Of a stretch of DNA of 64,000 nucleotides, positions 24,546-36,785 are shown in pieces. The first letter of the stretch is position 1, and the number at the start of each line of letters is the position of its first letter. This DNA comes from Tretioscincus oriximinensis (Eukaryota; Chordata; Lepidosauria; Squamata; Gymnophthalmidae): NCBI GenBank assembly GCA_022410635.1, contig JAJVDF010000299.1, forward strand, positions 464,635-528,634. Reading direction: 5' to 3'. Position numbers and translations under genes: made by a program. The notes under the pieces were generated by a model. That model searched no databases. It was not told the DNA's origin and was given only the letters and a program-made list of their open reading frames with translations.

Positions 24546-26044
24546 GTAAACAATTCCAAAACAATTAAAGTCTTATCTTGCAAGTTAACTAAAGTCCCAG
24601 TTTCTAAACATATCTATAAGATATCAGAACGATTTCTAGTAACTGTGTCAAAGCACTTTGCAGTGTAGCCTGGAGCGCCAGGAGTTTGGAGCTTGTCTCT
24701 TGTATTTTTCTTTTAGAATCACTACCATCCATTTTGTTGCTCTTGACACTTGACAATCGGCTTTGTGTCAACCTGGCTGGAGGTTGACTAGGAAGCCCAT
24801 CTGCCCTCGATTGACAACAGAGGCCCCTGCTTAATTAACCAGCAGAGACAGAGCATTTGAGTGACAGAGCCTCCTTTAGTCCATATAACAAGGTTGCATT
24901 AATCTCTCTGAAAGCATCCACCTCGCCATACATGCACAGAAGTCTTATTAACACTAATGAGAGTTATGTGCTTGTATCAAAGAGAAAAAAAAACCCCACA
25001 ACTACCTCTGCTCCTGAGTTTTTTTCCGCCTAAATTAGATTCTTCTACTGAGCAGTATAATTGCATCCTTCTGCTGGCTTTTGTGTAATGTATTTTTCAA
25101 CTGTTTCATTATTTTCTGTTCTGTTTAGCAGCTGTCTGGCATTTTTTGCTAAGCTATATAACAAGAACACAGCCAACTCTGATTTGTTAAAATATCCTAT
25201 TCAGTGAGTTGTTTTAAATAATTTGGAGGTCTGTGTAAGGCATATTAAGGGGATAATATTGCATACATAATTATTCTAGGCCTCTTTTTTCCATTGCTAT
25301 AGTTTTAAGCCCACAACTTAACTGAGTAGTTTCCTTACATTTTCTTAGCTTCGTAATGTGCATCACTTAAAAACTCAACTAACAGCATAATGAAATGTAA
25401 GGGGTAATGCTATTACATTTTATAATAGGGAACCTTTTGACAGGCATGGCCCCTGTCTTGCCAGTACGGCAGGTGGTTGAATTCCAATAGTCCCCTTAGA
25501 ATTATTTTAATTCAACAGAAAAGTACAAACTAATATTAAATATCATAAGAACATTGTTAGCCTCGCTCACCTGTATCTAATTAGAAGTATATGTTAGTGC
25601 CACACTGGTAACAGTTCTACATTGCTAACAGGAAAAAAAGATATAAGATAGTATTTCCCTCCTTTAGCACAAGAAACTGTTAAAGATTAGCTGTCAGTGA
25701 TATTCCAACAAGGGAAAGTCTAATAATTGATGACATGTGATTTCATAGACTACATCNGAACCTTCCTTCCTTTTTTCCACTATACTTGGATATTCAGGAA
25801 TAAAGCATTTTGAATTGCTGAATTGCTATATTACAGAATATATATGTTACAACTAAATTAATTTTGCCTTAAATTTGTCTAGTATGGAAGCAAGATTTGT
25901 GAAGAGAACTTTAATAGTGCTGATGGTAGTGGTGTTGTAAAGATTATTGGCAGACCCCATCAAAGCCCGTTTAAGTTGTCTGAACCAATCATTTCCCATA
26001 ACCATGCAGTTAATACGGTTGCAATTATGCAAAAGAAAGGCAGT
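24546..26044. other. Mostly unique intron sequence
   Basis: A short MITE family 2-like scrap at about 25788-25845 (ggatattcaggaataaagca). The rest holds nothing recognised. Confidence 0.45.
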
Positions 26045-26184
26045 CAAGAATAGGTGAAGATTTTGCCTTCTTCTGTTTCAGGCTGCCCAAGTGCATTTAG
26101 TGGACCACTGTATGATACAGAATGCTGGACTAGATGGGCCCCAACCCATTTCAGAAGGGATTCTCATATGTTTTTTTATGTTAA
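26045..26184 (+). mobile_element. CR1-family LINE 3' end fragment
   Basis: Contains gaatgctggactagatgggc and a ttctcatatg...tttatgtt end, the same 3' UTR type as at 39249-39487 and 51230-51375. Confidence 0.75.
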
Positions 26185-26305
26185 AGGGTTGCTAAACTGG
26201 GCTTGAACTATAATTACAATAATTATGTGAGTGATAGTTCAAATTAAATATTCTTTATGAGAGCTCTTTCCTTAATTACATTGATGCTTTTGAAATTACT
26301 TAACC

Positions 26306-26334
26306 AAGAAGAAGAAAGAAAGAAAGAAAGAAAG

Positions 26335-26369
<35 letters not shown>
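26306..26369. repeat. (GAAA)n microsatellite, 64 bp
   Basis: Uninterrupted purine run of GAAA units with one GAGAAA break. Confidence 0.95.
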
Positions 26370-26374
<5 letters not shown>

Positions 26375-29300
26375 CTTACAACCTTACCCATCTTAGAGTT
26401 TATTGTAAAATCCCTTTTTGTTGTGTTCGGGTATAAAGTGTTAATGTTCCATGTTCGTCATTTAAAATTCCAAATAAATATAGTTTCCACTTTGATCCTA
26501 TCTAGACCAATTCTTTTGTTGCTCCACTAATTAATGCAGCTTGTTGGAGAAAGGATGCTAATTTGATCATCAAAGTAGTAGTTTCTTTTTGTTTAATCTT
26601 AGTTGTTGAAATAGATGAGTTTTACTCCCATGGGACTGTCTTTGGAGCTCCATCATTTTGGTTTGGTTTCTCCCATCTGAATGTTAGATATAAAATAATG
26701 TTATATATTAATAATTAATTAGAAGTTGTAAGAAATAGAAACAGCCTGTATTGATAATGTTGAAACACAGTGGTTTTGTTTAATGAGGCTTACTTACGTT
26801 TCATAAATAAATCCTCATTTCATACCATAATTCATAACAAAGCATTTTTCTTCTGTTTCGTTAATAAATATCTATCTAAGATACAGCTACATCAAACTTC
26901 TTTGAAAATATTGCAAATATGTGGATGCAATAATCTTGAAATCCTGTGGGTTTTTTCCCCCTTCTGTTACCCTAATTATTTCTCTGTGCTTTCTACAAAA
27001 TTGGTTGCTCATCTACATTTAATTTACCTGTGCTGCTATAACAAATAGGCCGTNTGTTATACAATTGTGGGTTGTGTGTTGCCTGCACTGAACTCTTACA
27101 TGTCTCCTATAAAGCTGCTCCCATCGTAGTTGTGTATGATAAAGAAGAATATCAGCATTATACAACAGTAATAAATATTAAATAATGGCCACAAAAATAA
27201 TAAAGTTATAGTTATATATACCGATATATATAAAGTTCTTGGTAGAGGATAACTAAGACTGTTGTTACCAACTATTTTATCAGCAACTATGGGCCTTTTT
27301 GCACCTGTTCTTCTGTGATCTATCAACCAGACCCACTGATTTACCTCCAAGGCCATGAACAGGTGTTGTCTAAAATGCCACTATCTACCAAAAGGTTATG
27401 AATTAAATTTCCTAGCCTTAGATCTATCAAGAAGCCTGTTTTATTGGTATACTTAAATTCACTAGTGAAATAAATCTCTAGTAGTTCGGAAAGCTTCTAC
27501 ATGCCTCAGCCTTCTAGACTAGATTGTGCTGATTTGCTGATAGACCTTGATATTGAGGTTTACTAGTAATCCCCATCAGGTGAATTCAGGTACATCATGA
27601 ATTAATTGGTAGATGGGGCCTCACAGATTTTCAACAATGCAAATGTAAACTTTGTGGCCCAAACTTATGGTAAGTATAGAAAGTATTTGTGATCAATCAA
27701 ATGTCTCTGAACAAGGTATATTAAAATATTTTTTTATCTAGAAGAATCTTGTGCATATGAGTAAATGACAAAATCAGACTTTTGGGGAAGTGACTATAAA
27801 GGTTAGCAGTATATAAATTAATAAGAAGAAGAAGAGAAGGAGGAGGAAGAAGAAAAAGAAGAGGAGGAGGAATTCTTCTGTTGTCCAAGCTCTTTTTCTA
27901 AACTCTCTTCTGTGCTTATATAACTTCCTTCCCGATCCACCCTTCCCTCCAAAAGGTTTANTTCAGTATTTAATCCCATTTGAGCTCCAGATTTCTGCAA
28001 AGAATAACTCATTAAATATGTCTGATTGTACCATGCTGTGAACATTTGGGTTTTTCTTTCCTTGGGTGGTTAGAATATACATTTTAATCTTTTTTAGAAG
28101 CTATTCTAGATAATAAGAATGAGGAAAATAACATATTCAGTACAAAGTCACTAGACTCAGATGTACCACTATAAGTATATTTGCAAAAAAAAAAATAGGG
28201 TTAGAAATTGCTATGGTTTCCNAGTTTCAAAATAATCACAATAATTGGGAGTCTTGCTGGGTTAATCCTGGCTTTTCAAAACAAATGGAAAGGATAATAT
28301 CAGAATGGAATATATCCTGCACAAGGTTTATACCATTACATTTGTTCGTTTTAAGTGAGCATGAATAATCCCTTCATTTAGATTTTCTTCTTTTCCTTTT
28401 TTTCCACTGTTTCCAGAAGTAATGTTTAAGATCAGAGTTTTGCTTATTTGTTTCCATTAAAACAAGGGGTGTCTGGACTCCTACCAGAATCATTCATTTA
28501 ACAATAATACCTTGAATGAATACAGGGCAGGAGATGATATTACTGTGAGAATAAATGCAATGCTTGTTTTTAATTTCCAACTTCAAAAATAAGTGAAGTG
28601 AATGCATGCAAGAATAAACATAATTGGAGAAGGAAAGAGCTATAATATTTGAGGAGAACATACTTTAATTATTTTTTCTATTGTTCAGTGGATTAAATAA
28701 TACTCTAGGGATACAGTTTTCTAGTATGTTAAATATAAGTCTAATTGACACCTGTGCTTTTAGAATATCACATTTGAGAGCAACATGTTGAACAATTTTG
28801 ATTCTACATTCCTGCAGTGTTTTCCTGGATCTTAATTCTTTTGTAATTATAATTCATTGATAAGAAGATGATAGTAGTTGGAAGAATGAATACTTTAACT
28901 TTTTTGTTGTTCTGTTTCAGTATTCTTTTGATCCATATTACTAAACTTTGATATTCTAATTTGCTTTATCTTTTGCTGGCTTTATTTCATGAGAATGAAA
29001 GAGATAACTATTATTATTGCATAATTTGGGGGAGTAGGTCTATTGATTTAATACCTTGTCTGTACCATCACGGTTTTTAAAAAAATCTGCAAATGTGTAG
29101 CTCATTTGCAAGAACTGATTAAAGAACTAATTTAGAATACAATGCCATATTTCCTGAGTAATCCGCAATGCATATGATATACCTGAAACCATATAATAGC
29201 TTAACTCTTTAGCTAATTCCCGTTTATCTTACCAAGTTTAATGTTTGTAAGAAGATCTAGTATTNTAATCCCTTATCAATTTCTTAGTTGAATGACTCCC

Positions 29301-29965
29301 AAATATGTTGAAATACAGTCCGGTGTATTTACTTCAGACCATTTTTGTCACTGTCTAGAATACTAAAAGGTAGGGAGTACGGTATCAGAAACATATGTAT
29401 GAATCTGTGTACGCTGGAATCTGGCCGACTGATAGATCTAAAACCATACCTACCAGGAGCCATTCTTAACCCCTTATTCCCACCCCTTACCTACCATTGT
29501 GAGGGGCATTGCTGCATGGACATAAATTAGAGGCATGATCATCACACACAAAGCCATTTATGCCTCCACTAATAATGCCTCATGCTCNCCCCTTCTCCCA
29601 ATAACACCTCATCTCTCTCTGCCCAAATCTCCATCATTGAGCCATAACAGATTTTTTTTCTCATTCAACTCTTTGAGTAGTGGAGGCGAGCTGTGGATGT
29701 GGTGGTGGACAGCCTGACAGGGCAGGCAGAACAGAATTACAGAAATAGAGACAGTGGACTAACGGAGCGAAGTGGTGGAGATGGTGCCTCCTCCTGCCAC
29801 AGTTGACCACTTGTAGTCAACCACATGGGCATGAACCATTGGCCATTTGCTGGGCTGCTGTGGCTGGGGAGCTCCAACTACTTCTGGGCTGGACCTTGGT
29901 GACCAACCTATTCACCTACAGGCAGTTATCACCTTGCTTGTTTCCACTGCCACCAAAAAGCAAGC
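26370..29965. other. Mostly unique intron sequence
   Basis: Besides the GAA tract at 27823-27871, only a locally GC-rich block at 29670-29965 just before the solo LTR stands out. Its 75-residue frame is not recognised and lacks splice signals. Confidence 0.45.
27823..27871. repeat. (GAA)/(GGA) purine microsatellite
   Basis: aagaagaagaagagaaggag then gaggaagaagaaaaagaaga; follows a tataaattaata tail and so probably ends an old SINE or LINE. Confidence 0.85.
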
Positions 29966-29970
29966 CTGGC

Positions 29971-30322
29971 TGTCAGGATGCTCCTGACATATTTAATGAT
30001 GTATATATGTATTATACTTATCTGAGGTAATTCTTGTATATAGTTGACTGTTGAACTCTGTTTGATCCTAATTGAGTCCTGGGCATTTTTCCCTAGGGTT
30101 TTGTAGGGAAAGTTTGCTCTTGCAAGAAATGTATATAGTTGCATGAGTTTGGGCAGGAAGTATCAGCTGCAGTGATTGGCTGGTGTACGGTATATAAGGA
30201 GCTCCTCAGCCAGAGGACAATCACTGCAGNCCAGACTAAGGAGTCACTAAGAGCTGAATAAACCACTTTGGAACTGATCACTTTCTGTCCGTGTGCTTAC
30301 TCTTGCCATCAGTGATCTCACA
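29971..30322 (+). mobile_element. Solo LTR with perfect 5-bp target duplication
   Basis: Begins TGTCAGGATGCTCCTGACA (itself an inverted repeat) and ends GTGATCTCACA, giving TGT...ACA ends. CTGGC occurs directly on both sides (29966-29970 and 30323-30327), a clean target-site duplication. Inside, in correct order, are a TATA-like ggtatataagg (about 30189) and a poly(A) signal gaataaacc (about 30256). No internal coding region flanks it, so it is a solo LTR left by recombination. Its superfamily (Gypsy-like or ERV) is not decided by what is visible; the 5-bp duplication fits either Gypsy or some ERVs. Confidence 0.85.
30180..30260 (+). promoter_or_regulatory. LTR core promoter (TATA) and polyadenylation signal
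   Basis: tatataagg at about 30190 and aataaa at about 30257 lie 65-70 bp apart inside the solo LTR. This is the usual U3/R arrangement. It is on the same strand as PARD3B, so an intronic poly(A) site is conceivable but unproven. Confidence 0.45.
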
Positions 30323-30327
30323 CTGGC

Positions 30328-31373
30328 TGTCATGAAGAGAGAGAACAAAGGCAGAAAGGAAACTGAGGCTTTCAACTAGTCTTTCCCTAAAAGATAAGGC
30401 ATCTACCCAGTACCTCACCTCAGGAAGCTAGAATGGGCATAAGTACTGCTTCATACTTTTCATATGACTTGATTATATTGACTGNTAAAAACCTACTGAG
30501 GTAAAAGGTACGAGGAAATAAAATGTTTGACTTCTTTTGTGAAACAATATCTCCAAACTGTATTGACTTTCAATGCAAAAAGAAGAGGAAGATGGTGCCT
30601 CAGAGCACGTTTCCCACAGACTATTCTAGAAGCTCAAATATCACCTACTCATTTCTTTAAGATAATTCAGTTTTATGTATTGTATTCCACACCTAGAGTG
30701 GAAAATTGTATGTGATGTTCCGTTGTTGCCAGAGTATAAGCCTGCTTGACTCTTGATTTATTCTTTGACCCAACCTTTCCCTGCATATTAATTTCAGGAA
30801 GGTCTGCACAATTACAGTATAAAGGAGCCATAATTTCTATCCAATAAGTAAGAATGTAACCAGAAAGCTTTTAGGTAGTTAGAAAAACACTAAAAATGTA
30901 AAAGATTTCTTTCATTAACACTCCTATTAACATAAATGTAAAATGAGTCTAGGCTGGTAATAACAAGCAGCCAGTCTGACTCATTCCTGTATAATACCCC
31001 GTAAAAGCCTACGTATGAAAGTAATTAATCTAAGGATGAATGCTGCTCCAAGAGAGTTTTCTTCCTGCTGAAAAGCATAGTGATAAAATAACTTTAAAAA
31101 CACAGCAGTAGTGGCAGTTAATAAGCTTTTATAGTCCCTGTGAGAACCTGAAAATCATACCTTATTAGTATCTTTATCTTTCTCAACTCTTTACTTACAT
31201 TTAAATTTACCATCCACATTTTCCCCCGAAATAATGAGAATGCTTGTGTGTTTTGGAAAACTTTAGGTTTTTTGTGTTGCTTGCTTGCTTGCTTTGAAAT
31301 ATGAGCAACATGAATTAATTTAAATCCTGATTGAATTAAAGATATTATGCAAGGCAATAAAGAAAATTGGTGT
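30328..31373. other. Unique intron sequence, nothing recognised
   Basis: No motif seen. Confidence 0.5.
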
Positions 31374-31690
31374 CATTCAGTTGTTTGCCATGTTTGGCTC
31401 TTGCATGACCCCATGGACTCTGGGACATCAAGTCCTTCATCTTTTGAAGTCTATCCAAGCTCATGTTAGTTGCTTCCCCATGACAACATCTATTAATCTC
31501 CACTTCTCCTTCTGCCTTCCATTTTTCCCAGTAACAGGATCTTTTCCAATGAATCCTGTCTTCTACTTATGTGATCACAGTATCCGAGTGTCAGCTTTAG
31601 AATTTGTCCTGCCAATGAACAGTCAGAGTAGATTTCATTTGGAAATCTTGCATGCCAGGTTCCTGTGCAATATTTTTTTATAGCATTGGA
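31374..31690 (-). mobile_element. BovB (RTE) LINE 3' end, decayed
   Basis: The plus strand reads cttgcatgaccccatggact near 31400 and aacaggatcttttccaatga near 31535. These are antisense landmarks of the BovB ORF C-terminus, whose sense peptide resembles GRRRR...W...D...KL...D...SPWGHARAK. The frame is broken. BovB is abundant in squamates and in ruminants, which supports a squamate source. Sequence out to about 31900 may belong to it but is too diverged to claim. Confidence 0.7.
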
Positions 31691-33654
31691 CTTTTTATGA
31701 CCAGTCACATTCATAATAGCTAGATTTTTTTTCCAGGGGGTGAGGTGGGTGTGTTAGCTCAGCTGCTTCACCTTTTTTGGAGCTTTATGGACTTGTCTTC
31801 CACTCTTCCCCAATAATGTATTGGATATCTTGTACCTGAAGCACTCAACTTCCAGTAATTGTTTTTTCTGTTGTGCTTTTACATATGTTTTTTGGGTATG
31901 GATACTAGAGCTTCATTGAGTTATGCAAGCTCTTTTGCCACTGCCTATGAAGGAAAAACCAAATTAAAACCAGTTATATATAACAGGTCTTGTGAAACAT
32001 AACTGTTTGATTGCATAAATCACCATCTATGGAATTCTTACAACTACAATTTGTGATCTGTACAATTACATACGTTGATGTGTACAATCACACATTGTAT
32101 ATATCTCCCTAGAATAGGACCAGAAATAATAGCAAAAGAAAAGGAGATTGGTTTTCGTCCAGCAGTGGTTTTCTCTCTGTTCTTTTTAATTCTGGGCAAA
32201 TGATCTTTCCTCCAGAATAGAAACTCATGTTTAACTATGCAGAATGGTTGACACAGTGTAGAACAAATTGTATCTGTTGGTATATAAAACTAGAGACATG
32301 GATGACAACAAGGACATTTAAAATGACCAAAGCTTCATGGTTTCCTATTGCACCTCCATCTTTCAGTTTCCAGAAGTCTTAGGTTAACAGCTCCTATCAC
32401 TAACAGTTATTTGCTGCTCTATTAGGTAGTCAGCCAGCCAGCTCTCAATGACAGCTGTATATTGATCAGTGGAAATGTTATAAAACGGAGGACATAAAGA
32501 GCTCCGTGTTACAATTGATTAATTAAAAAAGTACAAAATGTGGAAAAAAAACCTTACACAGTTATTTAAACAACTTTAAAAAACTTGGAAATATTTCTTG
32601 TTTGTCCTCCTTATTTACCTCTGCTCCAGAATAATAGAAAATACTTGTGAAATAAATCCACAAAAGTGCATACTGTTAGTGTAATAATTTTGGAGACTGC
32701 TGAGTGATCTTAGGAATGGAAGACACCCTAACCAAAATTATAAGCAGCTATTGATGTCATATGTACTGTATTTTGTGGACTATAATGGGTGTGTGTCTTT
32801 AGCTTGAAATCCCTGGATTGCTATAGGAACAAAATCTTATTGACTGTTATTGTACTGCTGCCTCCTCTGGCTAGATCTTATAACTACAGTTTTAAAAAAT
32901 AGTTGTGTCTTATGGAGTGATTGAAATCCACCAGCCTGGATTGCTATAGCAACCAAATTTCTGCTTTACAGTTTATTGACTGTCATTGAATTTGCTGTCA
33001 CCCCTGGCCAGATCTTGTTATTGCAGTAAAAAAAATACCAATATTTNTTTCTTATTTTCCTTTTCTTAAANCCTAGGTGTTTCTCGTGGTCAGGTGTGTC
33101 TTATAGTGCAAAAAAATGCAGACTACTGCTAATATAGATGAATCAAGAGTTTTTCAATGTTGCTATGACTGTTTATTGTTTCTATATGTGGTCTTGTTTT
33201 CACTGAGGTTACTGAGTAAGAAGTACAAATTGTCTCTGTGGGCTTCTCATTACTAGCAAGAAATCATAATTGCTTTGTGGACACAACTGCACAAATATCC
33301 TGATAATCCATTCTTGTTATCTGATGTTGTCTTCTAATCAGCATTCCATTATGGATGAAATCATTCAATGCATTCTCCACTATTACGTTTCTCTCCCCAT
33401 GTTACTGTATGTGAACAGTGTGTGTGTTTGCATCTATTTGCAGAGGAATTAAATGTCCTGGCAAAGTTCAAATTTCTCAAATATCAGAATGCACACCACT
33501 GCACTCTGAGCAGAATACTGCTGATGAATCAAATACTTAATCAGTAAAAACTGGAGTGTAATCAAGAACAGGTGAGGCACCTGACTCCCATAGAGTCAAA
33601 TTGTTAAGGAGAAGTCGCAGGCTAAAATTTAGAATGTTCCTTCCTAGAAGTAGT
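31691..33654. other. Unique intron sequence, possible BovB remainder at its start
   Basis: Two blocks near 32815-32885 and 32930-33020 share ggattgctatag, tattgactgt.attg and tggc.agatctt, so they look like an approximate direct repeat about 120 bp apart. Otherwise nothing. Confidence 0.45.
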
Positions 33655-34500
33655 CTGGCATGAGTTTCCATGTAAAACCTGATTTCAAAGATATATATAA
33701 TATACTTATTGGTAGCAAATATAATAATTTAAGTCAATTATGTGAATATTGGGAGGGAGAAATCCCCCAGATGCAAAATAAATGGAAAGATTGGATAACT
33801 CGCTTTTATAAATACAGGGATACAAGGATAAGGGGAACTGAATTTTAAAAGTTTACAAAATAGTATAGAACTCCATGTCAATTAGCGCATATAGCGGGAG
33901 CATCTTCACTATGTTGGCATGGCTGCCAAATGAGAGGAATATATTTACACATGTGGGCATTATGCCCACGTGTTAAAATATTTCATCAAGAAATTATTAC
34001 ACAAATAAATGATATTATTAATATTAATATACCACAGACAGAGGAATGCTGGATATTTGGTATTTTGGACCCTTTAACACTGTTGCATGAAGACACGTTA
34101 TTTATAGAAAACGCGAACTTGGCTGTCCACCTGGTCTTAGCCAGAGGATGGAAGGATTATAAGAAATGGACGATTGAGCTCTGATGGAGCTATTTAGTAG
34201 AATTCATGTTATTTGATATTTTACAAGATAAAAGACTACAAGCTGTTAGATTACGGGTAAATCCACACTAGTCAAGCAAGTGGATGAAGCTTATTGCCTA
34301 TGGTCTTTCTATGAACTCGCACCTATTGATAAAGGAAGCAGTTTCGATTATCCTAGAACAGAGACTAATATTGTAATTGTAAATAGCTTGTTCCGAATTG
34401 GGGGGGGGGAGGGAATTATATCATGTATATTGTCTTTATTTGTGTTATTTGTGTTACTGTGTCATTGAAAATAATAAAAATAATATAAAAATAATATATA
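33655..34500 (+). mobile_element. L1-type LINE 3' end, ORF2 C-terminus remnant
   Basis: Three consecutive decayed frames encode ISFHVKPDFKD-like and CEYWEGEIPQMQNKW-like blocks, then GIYLHMWALCPRVKIFHQEI. The last is the Cys-containing ..FLHMWW-CP-V..FW motif near the C-terminus of vertebrate L1 ORF2. The end is a short 3' UTR with a G-run (34401-34410) and an A/T-rich tail with aataaaaataatataaaa. The frame is interrupted by stops between 33846 and 33930 and at 34184. Confidence 0.8.
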
Positions 34501-35864
34501 TTATTTATATACATTGTGGCCATTATGATTACCATGGTCTGCCTCTGAACACTGGCGTGGTGATCACGCAATGATTTTATTATGTTATCATCACTTGCAC
34601 TGTTACAAAGGTGTCCGTGTGGATGCACCCAAGGTCTCATTTTCTAAGCCGTTAAGGTGGATGAACGAAGTGGGAATACAAAACAATTCCACCTGGGGCA
34701 CCAATACCCTATAGTGTTAGATTCGCTAGTGTGAGATCCCCGAATGTGCAACAAAGCCTGTATATGCACATCCACAAATGCAGTTTATGGTGATCACGTA
34801 TTCATGGCACGCCAGCTAAGATGGTGATGTGCTGTATATCTCACAGCATCCAGGAAAAGTGCTTCACATTTACTTACCTTGCCCTAGAATGGCATGAGTG
34901 CCACTGAACCATGCAGGAATCGAGCCATCCTAGCATAAGGAAAGTGAAAAGAACACAATATTTGGATTCACCTCTTGAGTCACAGACCAAAGTATGTACT
35001 GTGTGCCATGGGCAGGTTGGTGTGCCCACATCTGAGTGTGGGACCATACTATTTTTGTGTAACTATAAAATATCTTCCACTCTTAAAAAGATGTCCCAAC
35101 TGAAACAGTACCAGATGTGATGATGGTATGTGTTCTGATACTTTCCCCAATTTGTGTAATTTGGAACCCCATCTGAGTTTCAGAAGTCACAAGCACTAGA
35201 TGTAAATTCTGCTGTTGCTGTGTTCTCCCCACCATTGCTGTGTGATCTTTTAAATTGATACACGTTTTTCACAAAGTGTTTCAAATGCCATTGTATTCTC
35301 AGTTAGCAGCAGCGACATCCACTGATAGATGAGACCTAATTACTAAAAGAATTCCCAGTTGCTGAATTTAGCTAGCAATCTGCTTAGGACTTTGTCCAGA
35401 AGATGTTTTGCCTGCTTTAGAAGTCTGGGGACTTTGGACACCTCCCTGCTCTTTAATCCTCAAAAGTAAATAGCAACACATTTGAGATGTGAAAACTAGC
35501 TCTTCAGCACAGAAATCAAATGTTACCATGGCCTTCGCCTTTAGATCCTGTGCGTAAGAAATGTATTGTAGAAGCAACAACAAAATAAGATCATAGAACA
35601 GCAAGATCGTTTTGAGACTGCTTTAAAATAAAAGTGAAGGACAATAATAGTAATTAATTCCAGTGGGAGGGAATCGGATCTCAATAGGTCCTGGGCAGTT
35701 GGCATAGAAATATGATTTCCATGGCAATGAAAAACAATAACATACAACAAATTTAATTGCACACAACCATGCACTTTATTTTCAAAATATTCTGAGGGAA
35801 TACAGTAGATCTTGAAAGTTTTGATAACAGATTTTGATAGCCAGATTTAGTGTAAAACATTTCT
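34501..35864. other. Unique intron sequence, nothing recognised
   Basis: ggtgatcacg occurs at about 34560 and 34790; no family identified. Confidence 0.45.
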
Positions 35865-35932
35865 TAGTCTCTCAGCCCCACCTACTACACAGGGTGTCTG
35901 TTGTAGAGAAAGCAACAAAGCTATGTGCACAT
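35865..35932 (+). mobile_element. Sauria-like tRNA-SINE fragment leading into ATT microsatellite
   Basis: ctcagccccacctactacac, agggtgtctgttgtagagaa and agctatgtgcac equal the sense middle of the SINE at 12303-12567. It breaks off directly into (ATT)n. Confidence 0.75.
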
Positions 35933-35946
35933 TATTATTATTATTA

Positions 35947-36027
<81 letters not shown>
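35931..36027. repeat. (ATT)n microsatellite, 97 bp
   Basis: Near-perfect ATT repeat with one TTAATTA interruption near 35945, grown from the 3' break of a SINE fragment. It creates a spurious poly-tyrosine frame. Confidence 0.95.
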
Positions 36028-36029
<2 letters not shown>

Positions 36030-36457
36030 ACATTTCTCCAGGACAAATTTGAAGGCAGCATATGGACTAAATCAGGTATAAACTGTTGGTCATATCTAAA
36101 GAAAGAGTCAAGCTTCACTTATTGCATCTCTTGTGTTGTGTACAGAGAAGATTATTACTACCAAAACACATAACAGAAGAGAAATGTCCTCAGATAAGCA
36201 GCTACGTTTGGTGCCATCACAGAACAATTTAGGAAAGTTGTAAACAGCTCCAGGAGATTAAATTTCTAATATGTAAAATAAAACTTACTACCTCTTAGCA
36301 TGTTGTAGAAGGTTCCACAACTTATACATTTTTAACCACGGTATGTTCTTCAATGATGTACTTTTAATTCTGGTCTAGTGATGCAATAAAATCTATTTCT
36401 TCACTCGTAAATTTGCTATGCCCAAATGGAGAAAGACTGATGCAGCAGATGTTTCTT
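36028..36457. other. Unique intron sequence, nothing recognised
   Basis: No repeat or exon signature between the ATT microsatellite and the L2 fragment. Confidence 0.45.
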
Positions 36458-36668
36458 TATTTGCTTCTTTATTTGATTTTATTTATCAACAAAACAAAGT
36501 ATAAAATGCATTAAAAAATAAAAGCACCAGGAAGAGAAAGGAAGCTTTTCCACAGCTAAAAGCCAACGTAATTAGGTCCGTCTACCATATGAAGTGAAAG
36601 TGTCTGGAGCATCTCAGAATGGAGACTTCCATAGTCTGTGGCTATCACTGAGAAGGCCCTGATTAACC
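36458..36668 (-). mobile_element. L2 LINE 3' end, decayed
   Basis: Has the tttatttgcttctttattt tail side and, on the minus strand, a degraded region equivalent to CAGGGCCTTCTC...GACTATGGAAGTCTCC. That region aligns by eye with the L2 copy at 53240-53290. Confidence 0.5.
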
Positions 36669-36718
36669 TAAGTCACCATCAATTTAGTTAGTGAAGACAG
36701 CAATATAATATCCCCAAT

Positions 36719-36785
36719 ATATACTGCTCAAAACAATTAAGGGAACACTTTAACATAACATGTTAAAGTGTTTTGAGCAGTATAT
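36719..36785. mobile_element. Minimal Tc1-type element: two terminal repeats only
   Basis: Left arm atatactgctcaaaa, then caattaagggaa, then cactttaaca; a 5-base loop (taaca or close); the right arm is the exact reverse complement but lacks the 12-base caattaagggaa segment. The motif TACTGCTCAAAA...AAGGGAACAC is recognisable as the end of a Tc1-like transposon. TA lies at both ends, the usual target of this group. No transposase is present. Confidence 0.65.

Noticed and set aside
24936..25030. tRNA gene candidates around A-box-like words
   Set aside because: No cloverleaf could be drawn here or at the SINE heads. The A/B-box words elsewhere belong to SINEs.
29670..29965. GC-rich block before the solo LTR as a CpG island or exon
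   Set aside because: Few CpG dinucleotides and no splice-bounded family-like peptide.
35925..36173. 82-residue frame with a long tyrosine run
   Set aside because: It is the ATT microsatellite read in one frame.
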